Translations under genes and position numbers: made by a program | Assembly: GCA_024402115.1 (NCBI GenBank) | Contig: JAKSJQ010000012.1 | Location: forward strand, 1-49,903 | DNA: 49,903 nucleotides | Source of the DNA: Bacteroidales bacterium | GTDB taxonomy: Bacteria; Bacteroidota; Bacteroidia; Bacteroidales; UBA932 | Reading direction: 5' to 3' | Shown: positions 15,783-23,979 of the stretch, piece by piece | Position numbering within the stretch: the first letter of the stretch is position 1 | Layout: the number at the start of each line of letters is the position of its first letter | The notes under the pieces: model-generated | The model's input: the letters and a program-made list of their open reading frames with translations, nothing else | What the model was told of the DNA's origin: nothing | Database searches by the model: none

Positions 15783-18560
15783 CTAGAATAAGGTGAGTTC
15801 TCCGTCGATGTTGAGGTCGAGAGGCTCATCGTCGCCAGGCTCCTCCGGCTTCTGCTCCTCCAGAGGCTTCTCCGGAAGGTTCTCAAGGAGAGGATTCTTT
15901 CCGACTACCTCCGGCTCGATCTCTTCAGCCGCAAGATTCTCAGGCTCTACGTCCTCTGCCTCCTCAGGCACGATGTCGTCCTCTGGCTTGTGGAGCGGCT
16001 CTACGAAGTATGCCTTCTTGAGATCCATCGGGCTGGCCTTCTTGCCCTTCGCTGTGAGGCCCTTCCTGGCGATAAACTCCTCTGCGTCGATCTTCTCTGG
16101 CTCGCGGTGCTCCCACTTGCCGTCGAATACGATCTCTACCTGTGGATGCCTGTCATCGCTGATCTCGATAAGGCGTGAGCCCTTTCCTGCACTGATGAAA
16201 GATACCGGGTTGTTGTCGCTGACCTCGAAGCCGAACCTCTTGATGTAGTAGCACTTCGCCTCGCCGTCCCAGTAGATGACGGTGTAGGTCTTCGATGTGT
16301 CGAGCTTCTCGAGGCGGATAAGGTCACCCTGGTACTTCGCGCTGAGGTCGAAACCAGTGGTATAGTAAGTTCCGTCCTTGAATACTGCGAGGATATGGTC
16401 ATCACCGTTGAACTGTCCGAGATGGCGGCCACGGCCGTCCTCGTTGAGCCTCTGGATGTCCTCGTCGAACCAGATATCCTTTCCTCCGATGGTAGAGACT
16501 CCTTTGCTCTTGAGGAGGATGCTCTGGATAGGTGTCTTTGCCACGAGGTTACCACGGCTGGTCTTACCCTTGATCGCGAGGGTGGAGAAATCGTAGTCGT
16601 CAGTAAGCTTCTTGAGCTTCGGACGAGGACGAAGACGAATCCTCACGCTCTCTGCCTCACCATTATGGTTCGCGGTGAACCAGAGTATCTTGCTGCCAGG
16701 TGTTCCTGTGGTGATATCGTACTCCTTGTCTCTGGTGACGGATGTGACAGCGAATCTCTTGGCATAGCTGATGCCGGTCTCGCCGTCCTTATATATACAG
16801 TTGTATATGGTCCTGGTGTCGTTCCTGTCGAACACGCCGACATAGAGAAGGTCGTTGCCGTAGTAGTTCTTCTCGGTGACCTTGGTGATCTTGTACTTTC
16901 CGTCCTTGCCGATGACGATGATCTCGGAGAGGTCAGAACAGTCGCAGATATATTCACCATTGTCCTCTCTCTTGAGGTTGGTTCCGACGAAGCCGGCAGC
17001 GAGGTTTGCGTAGAGCTTCGCGTTGTTGCTTACGACCTTGGTCGCAGCGATGGACTCGAAGCTTGTGACCTCGGTGCGACGTGGGAATGCCTCACCATAT
17101 TTCTTCTTGAGGCTCTTGAACCAGTTGATGGTATACCTCACGAGGTGGTCGAGGTCGTACTGTACCTGTGCCATTTCCTTCTCGATGCCCTTGAGCTTGT
17201 CTTCCATGGCCTTTGCATCGAACTTGGAAATCTTCCTTACAGGCTTCTCCACGAGCTTGAGGATGTCGTCCATCACAATCTCCTTGCGGAGGAGGCTCTG
17301 GAATTCCTTCATCCTTGCGAACACGTCGTTGAGCTGCTCTTCCCATGTGCGGGCTGAGTCGTTCTCGAGGAGCTTGTAGACCCTGTTCTCGAAGAAGATC
17401 TTCTCGAGTGAGTTGTAATGCCAGTCGCGGGTGAGCTCGTCCAGACGGATCTGGAGTTCCCATCCGAGGAGGTACTTGGTGTGCTCGGTGTCATACCTGA
17501 GGACGTCGTCCACGCCGAGGAATTCAGGCTTGTGGTCCACGATCACGCAGGCGTTAGGCGAGATGGAGACCTCGCAGTCGGTGAAGGCGTAGAGCGCGTC
17601 TATGGTCTTGTCCGGAGAGACGTCGTTAGGAAGGTGGATGACGATCTTCGCTACCTTGGTGGTGAGGTCATCGATTTTCCTGATCTTGATCTTTCCCTTG
17701 TCCTTAGCCTTGAGGATGGAGTCACAGAGGTTACCGGTGGTCTTGCCGTAAGGCACCTCGGTGATCTCGATGGTGTTCTTGTCGATCTTCTCGATCTTGG
17801 CACGCACCTTCACGACGCCACCTCTGCGGCCGTTGTTGTACTTGCTGCAGTCCACGAAACCTCCGGTTGGGAAGTCCGGGTAGAGCTCGAACGGCTTGTC
17901 CTCGAGGATGGCGATGGATGCGTCGATGAGTTCGTTGAAGTTGTGCGGGAGTATCTTCGATGCAAGTCCGACTGCGATACCCTCGGCTCCCTGTGCGAGC
18001 AGGAGAGGGTACTTGACAGGAAGTTCGACCGGCTCGTCGAGCTTTCCGTCGTAGGTCTTCATGAAGTTGGTGGTCTTAGGGTTGAACACCACCTCCTTGG
18101 CGAACTTCGAGAGTCGGCACTCGATGTATCGGCCGGCTGCGTTGGAGTCGCCTGTGATGATGTTACCCCAGTTACCCTGAGTGTCTATGAGAAGGTTCTT
18201 CTGACCGAGCTGGACGAGTGCTCCGAAGATTGACTGGTCACCGTGTGGATGGTACGCCATGACCTGGCCAACGACCTTGGCCGCCTTGGTGAGCGTGCCG
18301 TCGTCGTTGACGAACATGGCCTGGAGAACGCGTCTCTGCACCGGCTTGAGACCGTCCACGATGTGTGGCACGGCTCTTTGCAGGATCACATAAGACGAAT
18401 AGTCCAGGAACCACTCCTTGAACATTCCGGAAAGCTTGTACTTTCTGCTGTTTACGTCAAGAAGCTTGTCAAACCTGCCTTCCTTGGCATTGGAGACGGC
18501 TTCTTCTCCCGAGGTCTCGTCTATTTCCTCTACTGGGAGGTCCTGATCTTCAATATCCAT
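15783..18560 (-). CDS. parC: DNA topoisomerase IV / gyrase-like subunit A
   Basis: The 925-residue type IIA topoisomerase A subunit breaks and rejoins the DNA gate. The catalytic tyrosine is Tyr145 in AAGRYIECRLSK, preceded by the winged-helix segment AYHPHGDQSIFGALVQLGQK (the quinolone-resistance region). A coiled-coil follows around 450-480, then a beta-pinwheel-like C-terminal domain from about 500 to 800. The last 70 residues are strongly acidic and proline-rich. The absence of a clear GyrA-box and the overall sequence favour the ParC branch over GyrA; the ParE/ParC pair cannot be checked because parE is not here. It is the start of a parC-aroK unit and is separated from era by a hairpin-rich element. 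Confidence 0.9.
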   Translation of the reverse strand: MDIEDQDLPVEEIDETSGEEAVSNAKEGRFDKLLDVNSRKYKLSGMFKEWFLDYSSYVILQRAVPHIVDGLKPVQRRVLQAMFVNDDGTLTKAAKVVGQVMAYHPHGDQSIFGALVQLGQKNLLIDTQGNWGNIITGDSNAAGRYIECRLSKFAKEVVFNPKTTNFMKTYDGKLDEPVELPVKYPLLLAQGAEGIAVGLASKILPHNFNELIDASIAILEDKPFELYPDFPTGGFVDCSKYNNGRRGGVVKVRAKIEKIDKNTIEITEVPYGKTTGNLCDSILKAKDKGKIKIRKIDDLTTKVAKIVIHLPNDVSPDKTIDALYAFTDCEVSISPNACVIVDHKPEFLGVDDVLRYDTEHTKYLLGWELQIRLDELTRDWHYNSLEKIFFENRVYKLLENDSARTWEEQLNDVFARMKEFQSLLRKEIVMDDILKLVEKPVRKISKFDAKAMEDKLKGIEKEMAQVQYDLDHLVRYTINWFKSLKKKYGEAFPRRTEVTSFESIAATKVVSNNAKLYANLAAGFVGTNLKREDNGEYICDCSDLSEIIVIGKDGKYKITKVTEKNYYGNDLLYVGVFDRNDTRTIYNCIYKDGETGISYAKRFAVTSVTRDKEYDITTGTPGSKILWFTANHNGEAESVRIRLRPRPKLKKLTDDYDFSTLAIKGKTSRGNLVAKTPIQSILLKSKGVSTIGGKDIWFDEDIQRLNEDGRGRHLGQFNGDDHILAVFKDGTYYTTGFDLSAKYQGDLIRLEKLDTSKTYTVIYWDGEAKCYYIKRFGFEVSDNNPVSFISAGKGSRLIEISDDRHPQVEIVFDGKWEHREPEKIDAEEFIARKGLTAKGKKASPMDLKKAYFVEPLHKPEDDIVPEEAEDVEPENLAAEEIEPEVVGKNPLLENLPEKPLEEQKPEEPGDDEPLDLNIDGELTLF

Positions 18561-18594
18561 TTTTACTTCAACATTTGTTCAATATTCCGTCCGC

Positions 18595-18778
18595 GGTATC
18601 CGTAAAAATGGATACCCACGTTACCCCATCCCTAAATCCCTTCCCTCGGGGAAGGGACTTGCTGTCGGCCTTCGGCCTTTACAGGGTATTTGTTCTTAGT
18701 TCCACTGTCGGTACCCGTAAAAATGGATACCTTCGGTATCGTTATCACCCCCGCTGCTTCGCAGCTGCCCCGAGGGGC
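18595..18778. repeat. Hairpin-rich intergenic repeat element between era and parC
   Basis: A run of non-coding palindromes fills this gap. GGTATCC (18595-18601) pairs with GGATACC (18610-18616) around GTAAAAAT. A near-identical unit recurs at 18710-18731 (GGTACCC, GTAAAAAT, GGATACC). CCCTTCCC (18638-18645) pairs with GGGAAGGG (18649-18656) within a CCCTAAATCCC-type context. GATACC/GGTATC (18726-18740), GCTGC/GCAGC (18753-18765) and GCCCC/GGGGC (18767-18778) add further hairpins. It resembles the dispersed REP-like intergenic repeats I recall from Bacteroidetes genomes, but I cannot search for other copies. It may also terminate or insulate transcription between era and parC. Confidence 0.7.
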
Positions 18779-18793
18779 ATGCCGCAGATGATA

Positions 18794-19687
18794 CTAGTAT
18801 TCGTAGCCGAAGCGCTTGAGCTCTTTCTTGTTCTCTCTCCAGTCGGTGTCGACCTTGACATAGAGGCTGAGGAACACCTTGGTCTGGAAGAAGTCTTCCA
18901 TGTCGATGCGCGCCTCGGTACCCACCTTCTTGAGCGAAGCACCGCCCTTGCCGATGATGATTCCCTTCTGGGAGTCGCGCATCACATAGATGATGGCACG
19001 GATGTCATAGCGCTCCTTGCCCTCCTTGAATTCCTCGATCTCGACCTGACAGCTGTAAGGAATCTCCTGGCTGTAGTTGAGGAAGATCTTCTCGCGGATG
19101 ATCTCCGAAGCGAAGAACCTCATGTTCCTGTCGGTGAAAGTCTCCTTGTCGTACCATGGAGGAGCGACCGGAAGCCTGCTCACGATTGCGTCGAGTATGT
19201 TGTCGAGGTTGAACTTCTCCTGCGCCGATGCGGGATATATGATGGCTTTGGGAAGCTGCTCCTTCCACCACTGCATGAGCTCCATCACCTTCTCCTGGGT
19301 GCTGATGTCGATCTTGTTGATCACGAGCACGACAGGACAGTCGATGCGGCTGAGCTTCTCGATATATTCGGCATTCTTGTCGCCCTTCTCCACGGTGTCG
19401 GTCACATAGAGAATGATGTCGGCGTCGCCGAGAGCTTCGTCGACGAAGTTCATCATGCTCTGCTGGAGCCTGTAGTTGGGCTTGAGGATGCCAGGTGTGT
19501 CCGAGTACACGATCTGGTAGTCGTCACCGTTGACGATGCCCATGATCCTGTGCCTGGTTGTCTGAGCCTTGGAGGTAACTATCGAAAGGCGTTCCCCGAC
19601 GAGGGCGTTCATCAGAGTTGACTTGCCGACGTTGGGGTTACCTACGATGTTTACGAAACCTGCGCGATGTTTCTTTTCTTCAGCCAT
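18794..19687 (-). CDS. era: GTPase Era
   Basis: Era is an essential small GTPase that binds the 3' end of 16S rRNA and aids 30S subunit maturation at the membrane. The 297-residue protein shows the G1 box GNPNVGKS at residues 16-23, the switch region TTRHRIMG, G3 DTPG, and G4 NKID. A C-terminal KH domain carries IIIGKGGASLKKVG near residue 243. Its ATG overlaps the stop codon of the upstream pseudouridine synthase gene by one base (TAATG), so the two are translationally coupled. Both partners act on ribosomal RNA. Confidence 0.97.
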   Translation of the reverse strand: MAEEKKHRAGFVNIVGNPNVGKSTLMNALVGERLSIVTSKAQTTRHRIMGIVNGDDYQIVYSDTPGILKPNYRLQQSMMNFVDEALGDADIILYVTDTVEKGDKNAEYIEKLSRIDCPVVLVINKIDISTQEKVMELMQWWKEQLPKAIIYPASAQEKFNLDNILDAIVSRLPVAPPWYDKETFTDRNMRFFASEIIREKIFLNYSQEIPYSCQVEIEEFKEGKERYDIRAIIYVMRDSQKGIIIGKGGASLKKVGTEARIDMEDFFQTKVFLSLYVKVDTDWRENKKELKRFGYEY

Positions 19688-21108
19688 TACCTGTAAGCTC
19701 CCATTCTGAGGATGTTGGTCTCTCCCTCTGTGAGGTAGCGCCAGCCACCACGCTTGATGCCCTTCTTGGTAAGACCTGCGAAATAGACGCGGTCGAGTCC
19801 CTTGACCTCGTAGCCGAGGCTCTCGAAGATACGACGTACGATGCGGTTCTTACCTGAGTGGATCTCGATACCGAGCTTGCGCTTGTCGTTCTCGTCGATA
19901 TACTGGAGATCGTCTGCCGCAACCTCACCGTCGGTAAGGGTCACGCCAGCCATGATCTTGTCGAAATCTTCCTGCTTGAGGTCGTGGTCGAGGCTCACCT
20001 GGTAGATCTTCTTCTTGTCGTAAGAAGGATGGGTAAGCTTCTCTGCGATCTCTCCGTCGTTGGTGAACATGAGCACGCCGGTGGTGTTCTTGTCGAGGCG
20101 ACCTACAGCAAATACCCTGGTGTTGCAGCCCTTGAGGAGCTCCATCACGGTCTTCTCTGCGTGAGGATCGCTTGCGGTGGTGACATAGCCCTTAGGCTTG
20201 TTCATCACGATGTATACTTTCTCCTCGCCCTTGAGCCTCTCGCCGTTGAAGCGGATGTCGTCGGTGATTACGTTCACCTTGCTTCCGAGCTCGGTAACCA
20301 CTTCGCCGTTGACGGTGACCACGCCTGCGAGGATGTAGTTGTCAGCCTCCCTGCGCGAGCAGATACCTGAGTTAGCGATGTACTTGTTGAGGCGTACTTC
20401 GTTCTTGATAGGAATGTTTACGATGTCGTTGTCTGAATAGAGGTCAGCATCAAGCTGTGGACGATCGCTGATCATCTTGTTGATACCAGCGGTAGCCGCG
20501 TCGATGGTCCTGTTGAAAGGCTTCCTTCCGAATGGCTTGCCGCCACGGTTGTTGCCGCCCCTGCCGAATGAAGGCTTGCGGTCGCCATAGCTGCGTCCCT
20601 CGCCGTTGCTGTTGTAGCTCCTGCGCTCGCCGCCGTTGAATGAGCGATGCTCGCCGTAAGAAGGCTTGCGGTCGCCATAGCTGCGTCCCTCGCCGTTGCT
20701 GTTGTAGCTCCTGCGCTCGCCGCCGTTGAATGAGCGGTGCTCGCCGTAAGAAGGCTTGCGGTCACCATAGCTGCGACCCTCGCCGTTTCCGTTGTAGCTC
20801 CTGTGCTCTCCGCCGTTGAATGAGCGATGCTCGCCATAAGAAGGCTTGCGGTCGCCATAGCTGCGTCCCTCACCGTTGCTGTTGTAGCTTCTGCGCTCGC
20901 CGCCGTTGAATGAGCGGTGCTCGCCATAAGATGGTTTGCGGTCGCCATAGCTGCGGCTCTCGCCGTTGCTGCTGTAGCTTCTGCGCTCACCGCCGAAGCT
21001 GCGACCCTCGTTGCTGTAGTTACGGCGCTCGCCGTAGGTCCTGTTCTCAGAACCGCTGGTGCTGCGGCTAATCCTTGGCCTGCGCACCTTTTCGTTGTTG
21101 TTTTCCAT
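19687..21108 (-). CDS. rluB: RsuA/RluB-family pseudouridine synthase with tandem-repeat N-terminal extension
   Basis: The C-terminal 230 residues are a complete RsuA/RluB/E/F-type pseudouridine synthase, which isomerises a specific uridine in rRNA. An S4 RNA-binding domain (RLNKYIANSGICSRREADNYI) is followed by NKPKGYVTTASDP and the catalytic Asp of GRLDKNTTG at about residue 337, then IYQVSLDHDL and the LGIEIHSGKNRIVRRIFESLGYEV segment. The first 230 residues are an unusual basic low-complexity extension: a 30-residue unit rich in Ser, Tyr, Gly, Asn and Arg (containing YGDRKPSYGEHRSFNGGE) repeats about five times, then an RG-rich linker. The exact uridine target is uncertain; rluB is the best family guess. 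It is coupled to era. Confidence 0.88.
   Translation of the reverse strand: MENNNEKVRRPRISRSTSGSENRTYGERRNYSNEGRSFGGERRSYSSNGESRSYGDRKPSYGEHRSFNGGERRSYNSNGEGRSYGDRKPSYGEHRSFNGGEHRSYNGNGEGRSYGDRKPSYGEHRSFNGGERRSYNSNGEGRSYGDRKPSYGEHRSFNGGERRSYNSNGEGRSYGDRKPSFGRGGNNRGGKPFGRKPFNRTIDAATAGINKMISDRPQLDADLYSDNDIVNIPIKNEVRLNKYIANSGICSRREADNYILAGVVTVNGEVVTELGSKVNVITDDIRFNGERLKGEEKVYIVMNKPKGYVTTASDPHAEKTVMELLKGCNTRVFAVGRLDKNTTGVLMFTNDGEIAEKLTHPSYDKKKIYQVSLDHDLKQEDFDKIMAGVTLTDGEVAADDLQYIDENDKRKLGIEIHSGKNRIVRRIFESLGYEVKGLDRVYFAGLTKKGIKRGGWRYLTEGETNILRMGAYR
20570..20990 (-). repeat. 90-bp tandem repeat inside the pseudouridine synthase gene, about 4.7 copies
   Basis: A 90-bp unit recurs with starts near 20571, 20661, 20751, 20841 and 20931, differing at only a few, mostly third-codon, positions. 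It encodes residues of about 40-180 of the protein. The near identity at DNA level indicates recent expansion or gene conversion, and copy number is likely to vary between strains. Confidence 0.9.
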
Positions 21109-21165
21109 TGTCTTTTTGCCTCACGGCAATCTTTTAAAAAGTGAATTGAATAGAGTACTCTTATT

Positions 21166-21945
21166 CTACTTGAGTTTGAAATTATATGTGATCGTGCCCT
21201 CCTGGAGTACCGGAGCGTCCGCTGCCATGTTGAAATGTGTGCTCATGGCGGCACTTCTCGCTGCGGCCCAAAGGGTCTTGTCAGTTACTGTCGTTCCCTC
21301 AGCTCCGGCGATGGCCTTGGTGACCTCTCCGTAGTTGTTTACCCATATCTGAACCACGACGACACCTTCACGCTCGACTGCGTAGCCTGGGCTTGGAAGC
21401 CCTCCGAGGACTGTCCTTCCCTTGAGCCTTGCGTTAGGCTCGCCGACCGTCTTTCCTGTCTTGGCGTTGCCCGAAGCATGTCCTGCGCTGAGCTTGTCGC
21501 TGGTCTGGGTGCTGGTCTGAGGAGCCAGCGTATCCTTGTCTGTCTTGTTGTCCGCCGCGTGGAAGAGAGCTCTTCTGTTGATCTCCTTCTCACGTGGTGG
21601 CTCCGGAACCTCCACGTCCCCGTCAGGACCTACGGTCGCCTCCGGAGCCTCATTGGCCCTGGTTCCTTCGAGCTGGGCCTCGGAGCGCTTGACGAGGTTG
21701 ATAGGCTGGGTCGGGTCGGCGTCGAGAGCCCTCGGCTGGGTGCTGCTCTGCGCCCTGAGCGGATCCTGGACGGATTCCTGCTCGAACTCGATGAGGATGC
21801 TCTTTTCCTCAGGTGGTGGGTAGATGTACTTGAGGCCGGAGAATGCGCCAACGCTGAGAACCACGACGTGAGCGGCCACCGTGACCACGATGCCCGTCAG
21901 TCTGGAGTTCTTCTCCTGCTTCTTTCTCTGTTCCCTGTAATCCAT
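21166..21945 (-). CDS. TonB-like energy transducer
   Basis: The 259-residue protein has a short cytoplasmic N terminus, one membrane helix at about 16-40 (VVVTVAAHVVVLSVGAF-type segment), and a periplasmic proline/glutamate-rich linker (PPPEEKS, PEPPREKE). A C-terminal domain (about 190-259) resembles TonB, with GYAVEREGVVVVQIWVNNYG and a final ITYNFKLK strand. It follows exbD by 3 bp in an exbB-exbD-tonB operon, the standard arrangement for delivering proton-motive force to outer-membrane receptors. The C-terminal fit is looser than for classical TonB. A role as a TolA-like or specialised transducer is possible. Confidence 0.8.
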   Translation of the reverse strand: MDYREQRKKQEKNSRLTGIVVTVAAHVVVLSVGAFSGLKYIYPPPEEKSILIEFEQESVQDPLRAQSSTQPRALDADPTQPINLVKRSEAQLEGTRANEAPEATVGPDGDVEVPEPPREKEINRRALFHAADNKTDKDTLAPQTSTQTSDKLSAGHASGNAKTGKTVGEPNARLKGRTVLGGLPSPGYAVEREGVVVVQIWVNNYGEVTKAIAGAEGTTVTDKTLWAAARSAAMSTHFNMAADAPVLQEGTITYNFKLK

Positions 21946-21948
21946 CTA

Positions 21949-22356
21949 TTATTCCGGTGATGTGGCCATTATGACCTTGTAGTGGTTTCTCTTCGCGATG
22001 TTCATGAGGGCGACGACTTCCTTCACAGGGACGGTTTCGTCCGCATAGATCGAGAAGGTAGGGTCATCCTCGGTCTGGAGGAGTTCGATGAGCTCGTCCT
22101 CGACCTGGTTGAACATGATCGGAGTCTGGTTTCCGTTCACATGGTATGAGTATGTGCCGTTGTGCCAGTCCTTGACCGACACGGACACCGTAGCCTTGGC
22201 CGCAACCTGTCCCGTGCTCTTCGGAAGGAGGAGCTTCAACGCGTTAGGGTTGACGAGCGTCGAAGTCACCAGGAAGAAGATGAGGAGCAGGAAGACGATG
22301 TCAGTCATGGACGACATCGAGAATCCGGCATCTACTTTTGTACTTCTCTTGATCAT
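21949..22356 (-). CDS. exbD: ExbD/TolR-family proton-channel subunit
   Basis: The 135-residue inner-membrane protein has one N-terminal helix containing the functional Asp (SSMTDIVFLLLIFFLVTST, about residues 15-33) that couples proton flow to TonB. A periplasmic domain follows, ending MNIAKRNHYKVIMATSPE. Length and topology fit ExbD. It begins 1 bp after the upstream exbB stop and is followed 3 bp later by the TonB-like gene, so the three subunits form one operon. TolR identity cannot be excluded by sequence alone. Confidence 0.9.
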   Translation of the reverse strand: MIKRSTKVDAGFSMSSMTDIVFLLLIFFLVTSTLVNPNALKLLLPKSTGQVAAKATVSVSVKDWHNGTYSYHVNGNQTPIMFNQVEDELIELLQTEDDPTFSIYADETVPVKEVVALMNIAKRNHYKVIMATSPE

Positions 22357-22357
22357 C

Positions 22358-23056
22358 TTACTTGTTCTCTGCTGGCTCGTTGAGCATATCCATGAACTCG
22401 ATGGTGCTGTTCTCCATCTGGAATACTACGTCTGACACCTTTGCGGTGAGGTAGTTGTATGCGAAGTATGCGATGATACCGACTGCAAGACCGCCGACGG
22501 TGGTCACCATTGCCTGGTAGATACCGCTCGAGAGGAGTGCGATGTCGATGTTGTTGCCTGCCTGGGCCATGTTGAAGAAGGCCTTGATCATACCGGTCAC
22601 GGTACCGAGGAATCCGATCATAGGAGCACCTCCGGAAATCATCGCGAGGTAAGGAAGACCCTTCTCGAGGCGCTGTACCTCGACGTTGGCAGTGTTCTCG
22701 ACTGCGGTCTGGATGTCTGAGAGTGGACGACCGATTCTCTCGATGCCCTTCTCGACGAGGCGAGCGACAGGAGAATCATATTCCTCGCAACGCTTGGTCG
22801 CAGCCTTGATCTTGCCCTCGTGGATGAGGTCACGAACTTCCTGGAGGAAGCGCTTGTCGACGTTGGCGGCCCTGCGGATCATCCAGAACTTCTTTGCGAA
22901 GAGGTAGATTGCGATAACTGAAAGGAGGAGGAGTACGATCATGAGCCAACCACCCTTGGTGCACATGTCAATGAGTGAAAGGGTGAGCTCCTGCTGTGGA
23001 ACAGCCTCTGCAGCGGCTGCAGTGGCGAGTGTGTCTGCCTGAAGAAGTGTAAACAT
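22358..23056 (-). CDS. exbB: MotA/TolQ/ExbB proton channel protein
   Basis: The 232-residue protein has three predicted membrane helices: about 33-53 (GGWLMIVLLLLSVIAIYLFA), 134-158 (ISGGAPMIGFLGTVTGMIKAF) and 175-200 (IYQAMVTTVGGLAVGIIAYFAY). The conserved GFLGTVTGM and TTVGGLAVGI motifs are those of ExbB/TolQ. A cytoplasmic region lies between helices 1 and 2. The first 20 residues are alanine-rich and may be a signal or leader segment. It is the first gene of the exbB-exbD-tonB set, 65 bp after truA; rluB and era follow on the same strand. Confidence 0.92.
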   Translation of the reverse strand: MFTLLQADTLATAAAAEAVPQQELTLSLIDMCTKGGWLMIVLLLLSVIAIYLFAKKFWMIRRAANVDKRFLQEVRDLIHEGKIKAATKRCEEYDSPVARLVEKGIERIGRPLSDIQTAVENTANVEVQRLEKGLPYLAMISGGAPMIGFLGTVTGMIKAFFNMAQAGNNIDIALLSSGIYQAMVTTVGGLAVGIIAYFAYNYLTAKVSDVVFQMENSTIEFMDMLNEPAENK

Positions 23057-23121
23057 ATCTCGTTTGTTTTATTTCGTTTTTAAATCCCGCGAAATTAGCG
23101 AAAAATTGTCAATAAACCTTG

Positions 23122-23922
23122 TCAATACTCAACTTTGTTGAGAAATAATGCGTGGCCCGGTACGGATTCGCCCGCGTCGCACCTCGTGCCCTTGTCCACG
23201 AGCTCCGCGAACCACTCCGGATCCTTCCTGCCGCGGCCCACCTCGACCATGGATCCTACGATTGCGCGGACCATGTTCCGGAGGAAGCGGTTCGCCCTGA
23301 CGGTGAATACGAGATAGCCCTGGTCAGGATATCCGAGCACTCCGACATGGGTGGGGACGTAATGCTCCCAGCGTGCATCAAATATCGTGCAAATCGAGGT
23401 CTTGTTGTTGCCGCCGGTCTTCTCGAAGCAGCTGAAATCATGCTCTCCGAGGAGGTATCTGCAAGCCTCGTTCATCCGGTCCATGTCGAGCGGATACCTG
23501 CACCACCAGGACCATCCGCTGACGAAAGGATCCTTGCCCTGATGGATGAAGTAATGGTACTCCCTGCTGACTGCACTGTAGCGGGCGTGCCAGTCCTGGC
23601 TGAACGATCCGTCCTCGGGGCGAGGTATCACGGGCGCAGGGACGAGCTCATGTACCACTATTTTCAGGGGCAGAATGGCATTTAGTTTGTAGGCAAGTTG
23701 CTCCGGCTCCATAGGAAGCTTTTCCTCAACGTCGAAGTGAAGTACGTAGTTGACCGCGTTCACGCCCGTATCCGTCCTTCCCGCACCGGTGACGGAAATG
23801 CTTGTCCCAAGGAGAGTTGAGAGGCATCTCTCGACCTCGCCCTGGACGGTGACGGCGCTCGGCTGAATCTGCCAGCCGCAGTATGCTGAACCGTCGTATG
23901 AGAGCCTGATGATATATCGCAT
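23122..23922 (-). CDS. truA: tRNA pseudouridine(38-40) synthase TruA
   Basis: The enzyme makes pseudouridine at positions 38-40 of tRNA anticodon stems. The 266-residue length matches TruA. The catalytic aspartate is Asp51 in GAGRTDTGVNA. Other family segments are IRLSYDGSAYCGWQIQ at the N terminus, RYSAVSREYHYFIHQG, RYLLGEHDFSCFEKTGG and the C-terminal RANRFLRNMVRAIVGSMVEVGRG. The start lies 34 bases after a minus-strand TATTTTTG promoter element. It diverges from moxR. Confidence 0.96.
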   Translation of the reverse strand: MRYIIRLSYDGSAYCGWQIQPSAVTVQGEVERCLSTLLGTSISVTGAGRTDTGVNAVNYVLHFDVEEKLPMEPEQLAYKLNAILPLKIVVHELVPAPVIPRPEDGSFSQDWHARYSAVSREYHYFIHQGKDPFVSGWSWWCRYPLDMDRMNEACRYLLGEHDFSCFEKTGGNNKTSICTIFDARWEHYVPTHVGVLGYPDQGYLVFTVRANRFLRNMVRAIVGSMVEVGRGRKDPEWFAELVDKGTRCDAGESVPGHALFLNKVEY

Positions 23923-23947
23923 AATTTACTAAATTTGCTGACTTTTT

Positions 23948-23955
23948 TAGATTTG
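23948..23955 (+). promoter_or_regulatory. Promoter of the moxR-bat operon, TAGATTTG
   Basis: Exact TAnnTTTG match 24 bases before the moxR ATG. No good -33 TTTG is visible at the usual distance. Confidence 0.6.
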
Positions 23956-23963
23956 CAAAAATA
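23956..23963 (-). promoter_or_regulatory. truA promoter, TATTTTTG
   Basis: A minus-strand TAnnTTTG match directly abuts the divergent moxR element. The two -7 elements are adjacent, so polymerase binding in one direction should compete with the other. Confidence 0.55.
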
Positions 23964-23979
23964 CCAAAAATATAGATAA

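Noticed and set aside
18595..18731. Two 22-bp repeats that could be phage or island attachment sites
   Set aside because: The copies are palindromic, only 115 bp apart, both intergenic, with no integrase or tRNA gene nearby; a hairpin repeat element explains them better.
20570..20990. Regularly spaced repeats that might be a CRISPR array
   Set aside because: The 90-bp units are contiguous, in frame, have no unique spacers, and are inside the pseudouridine synthase gene.
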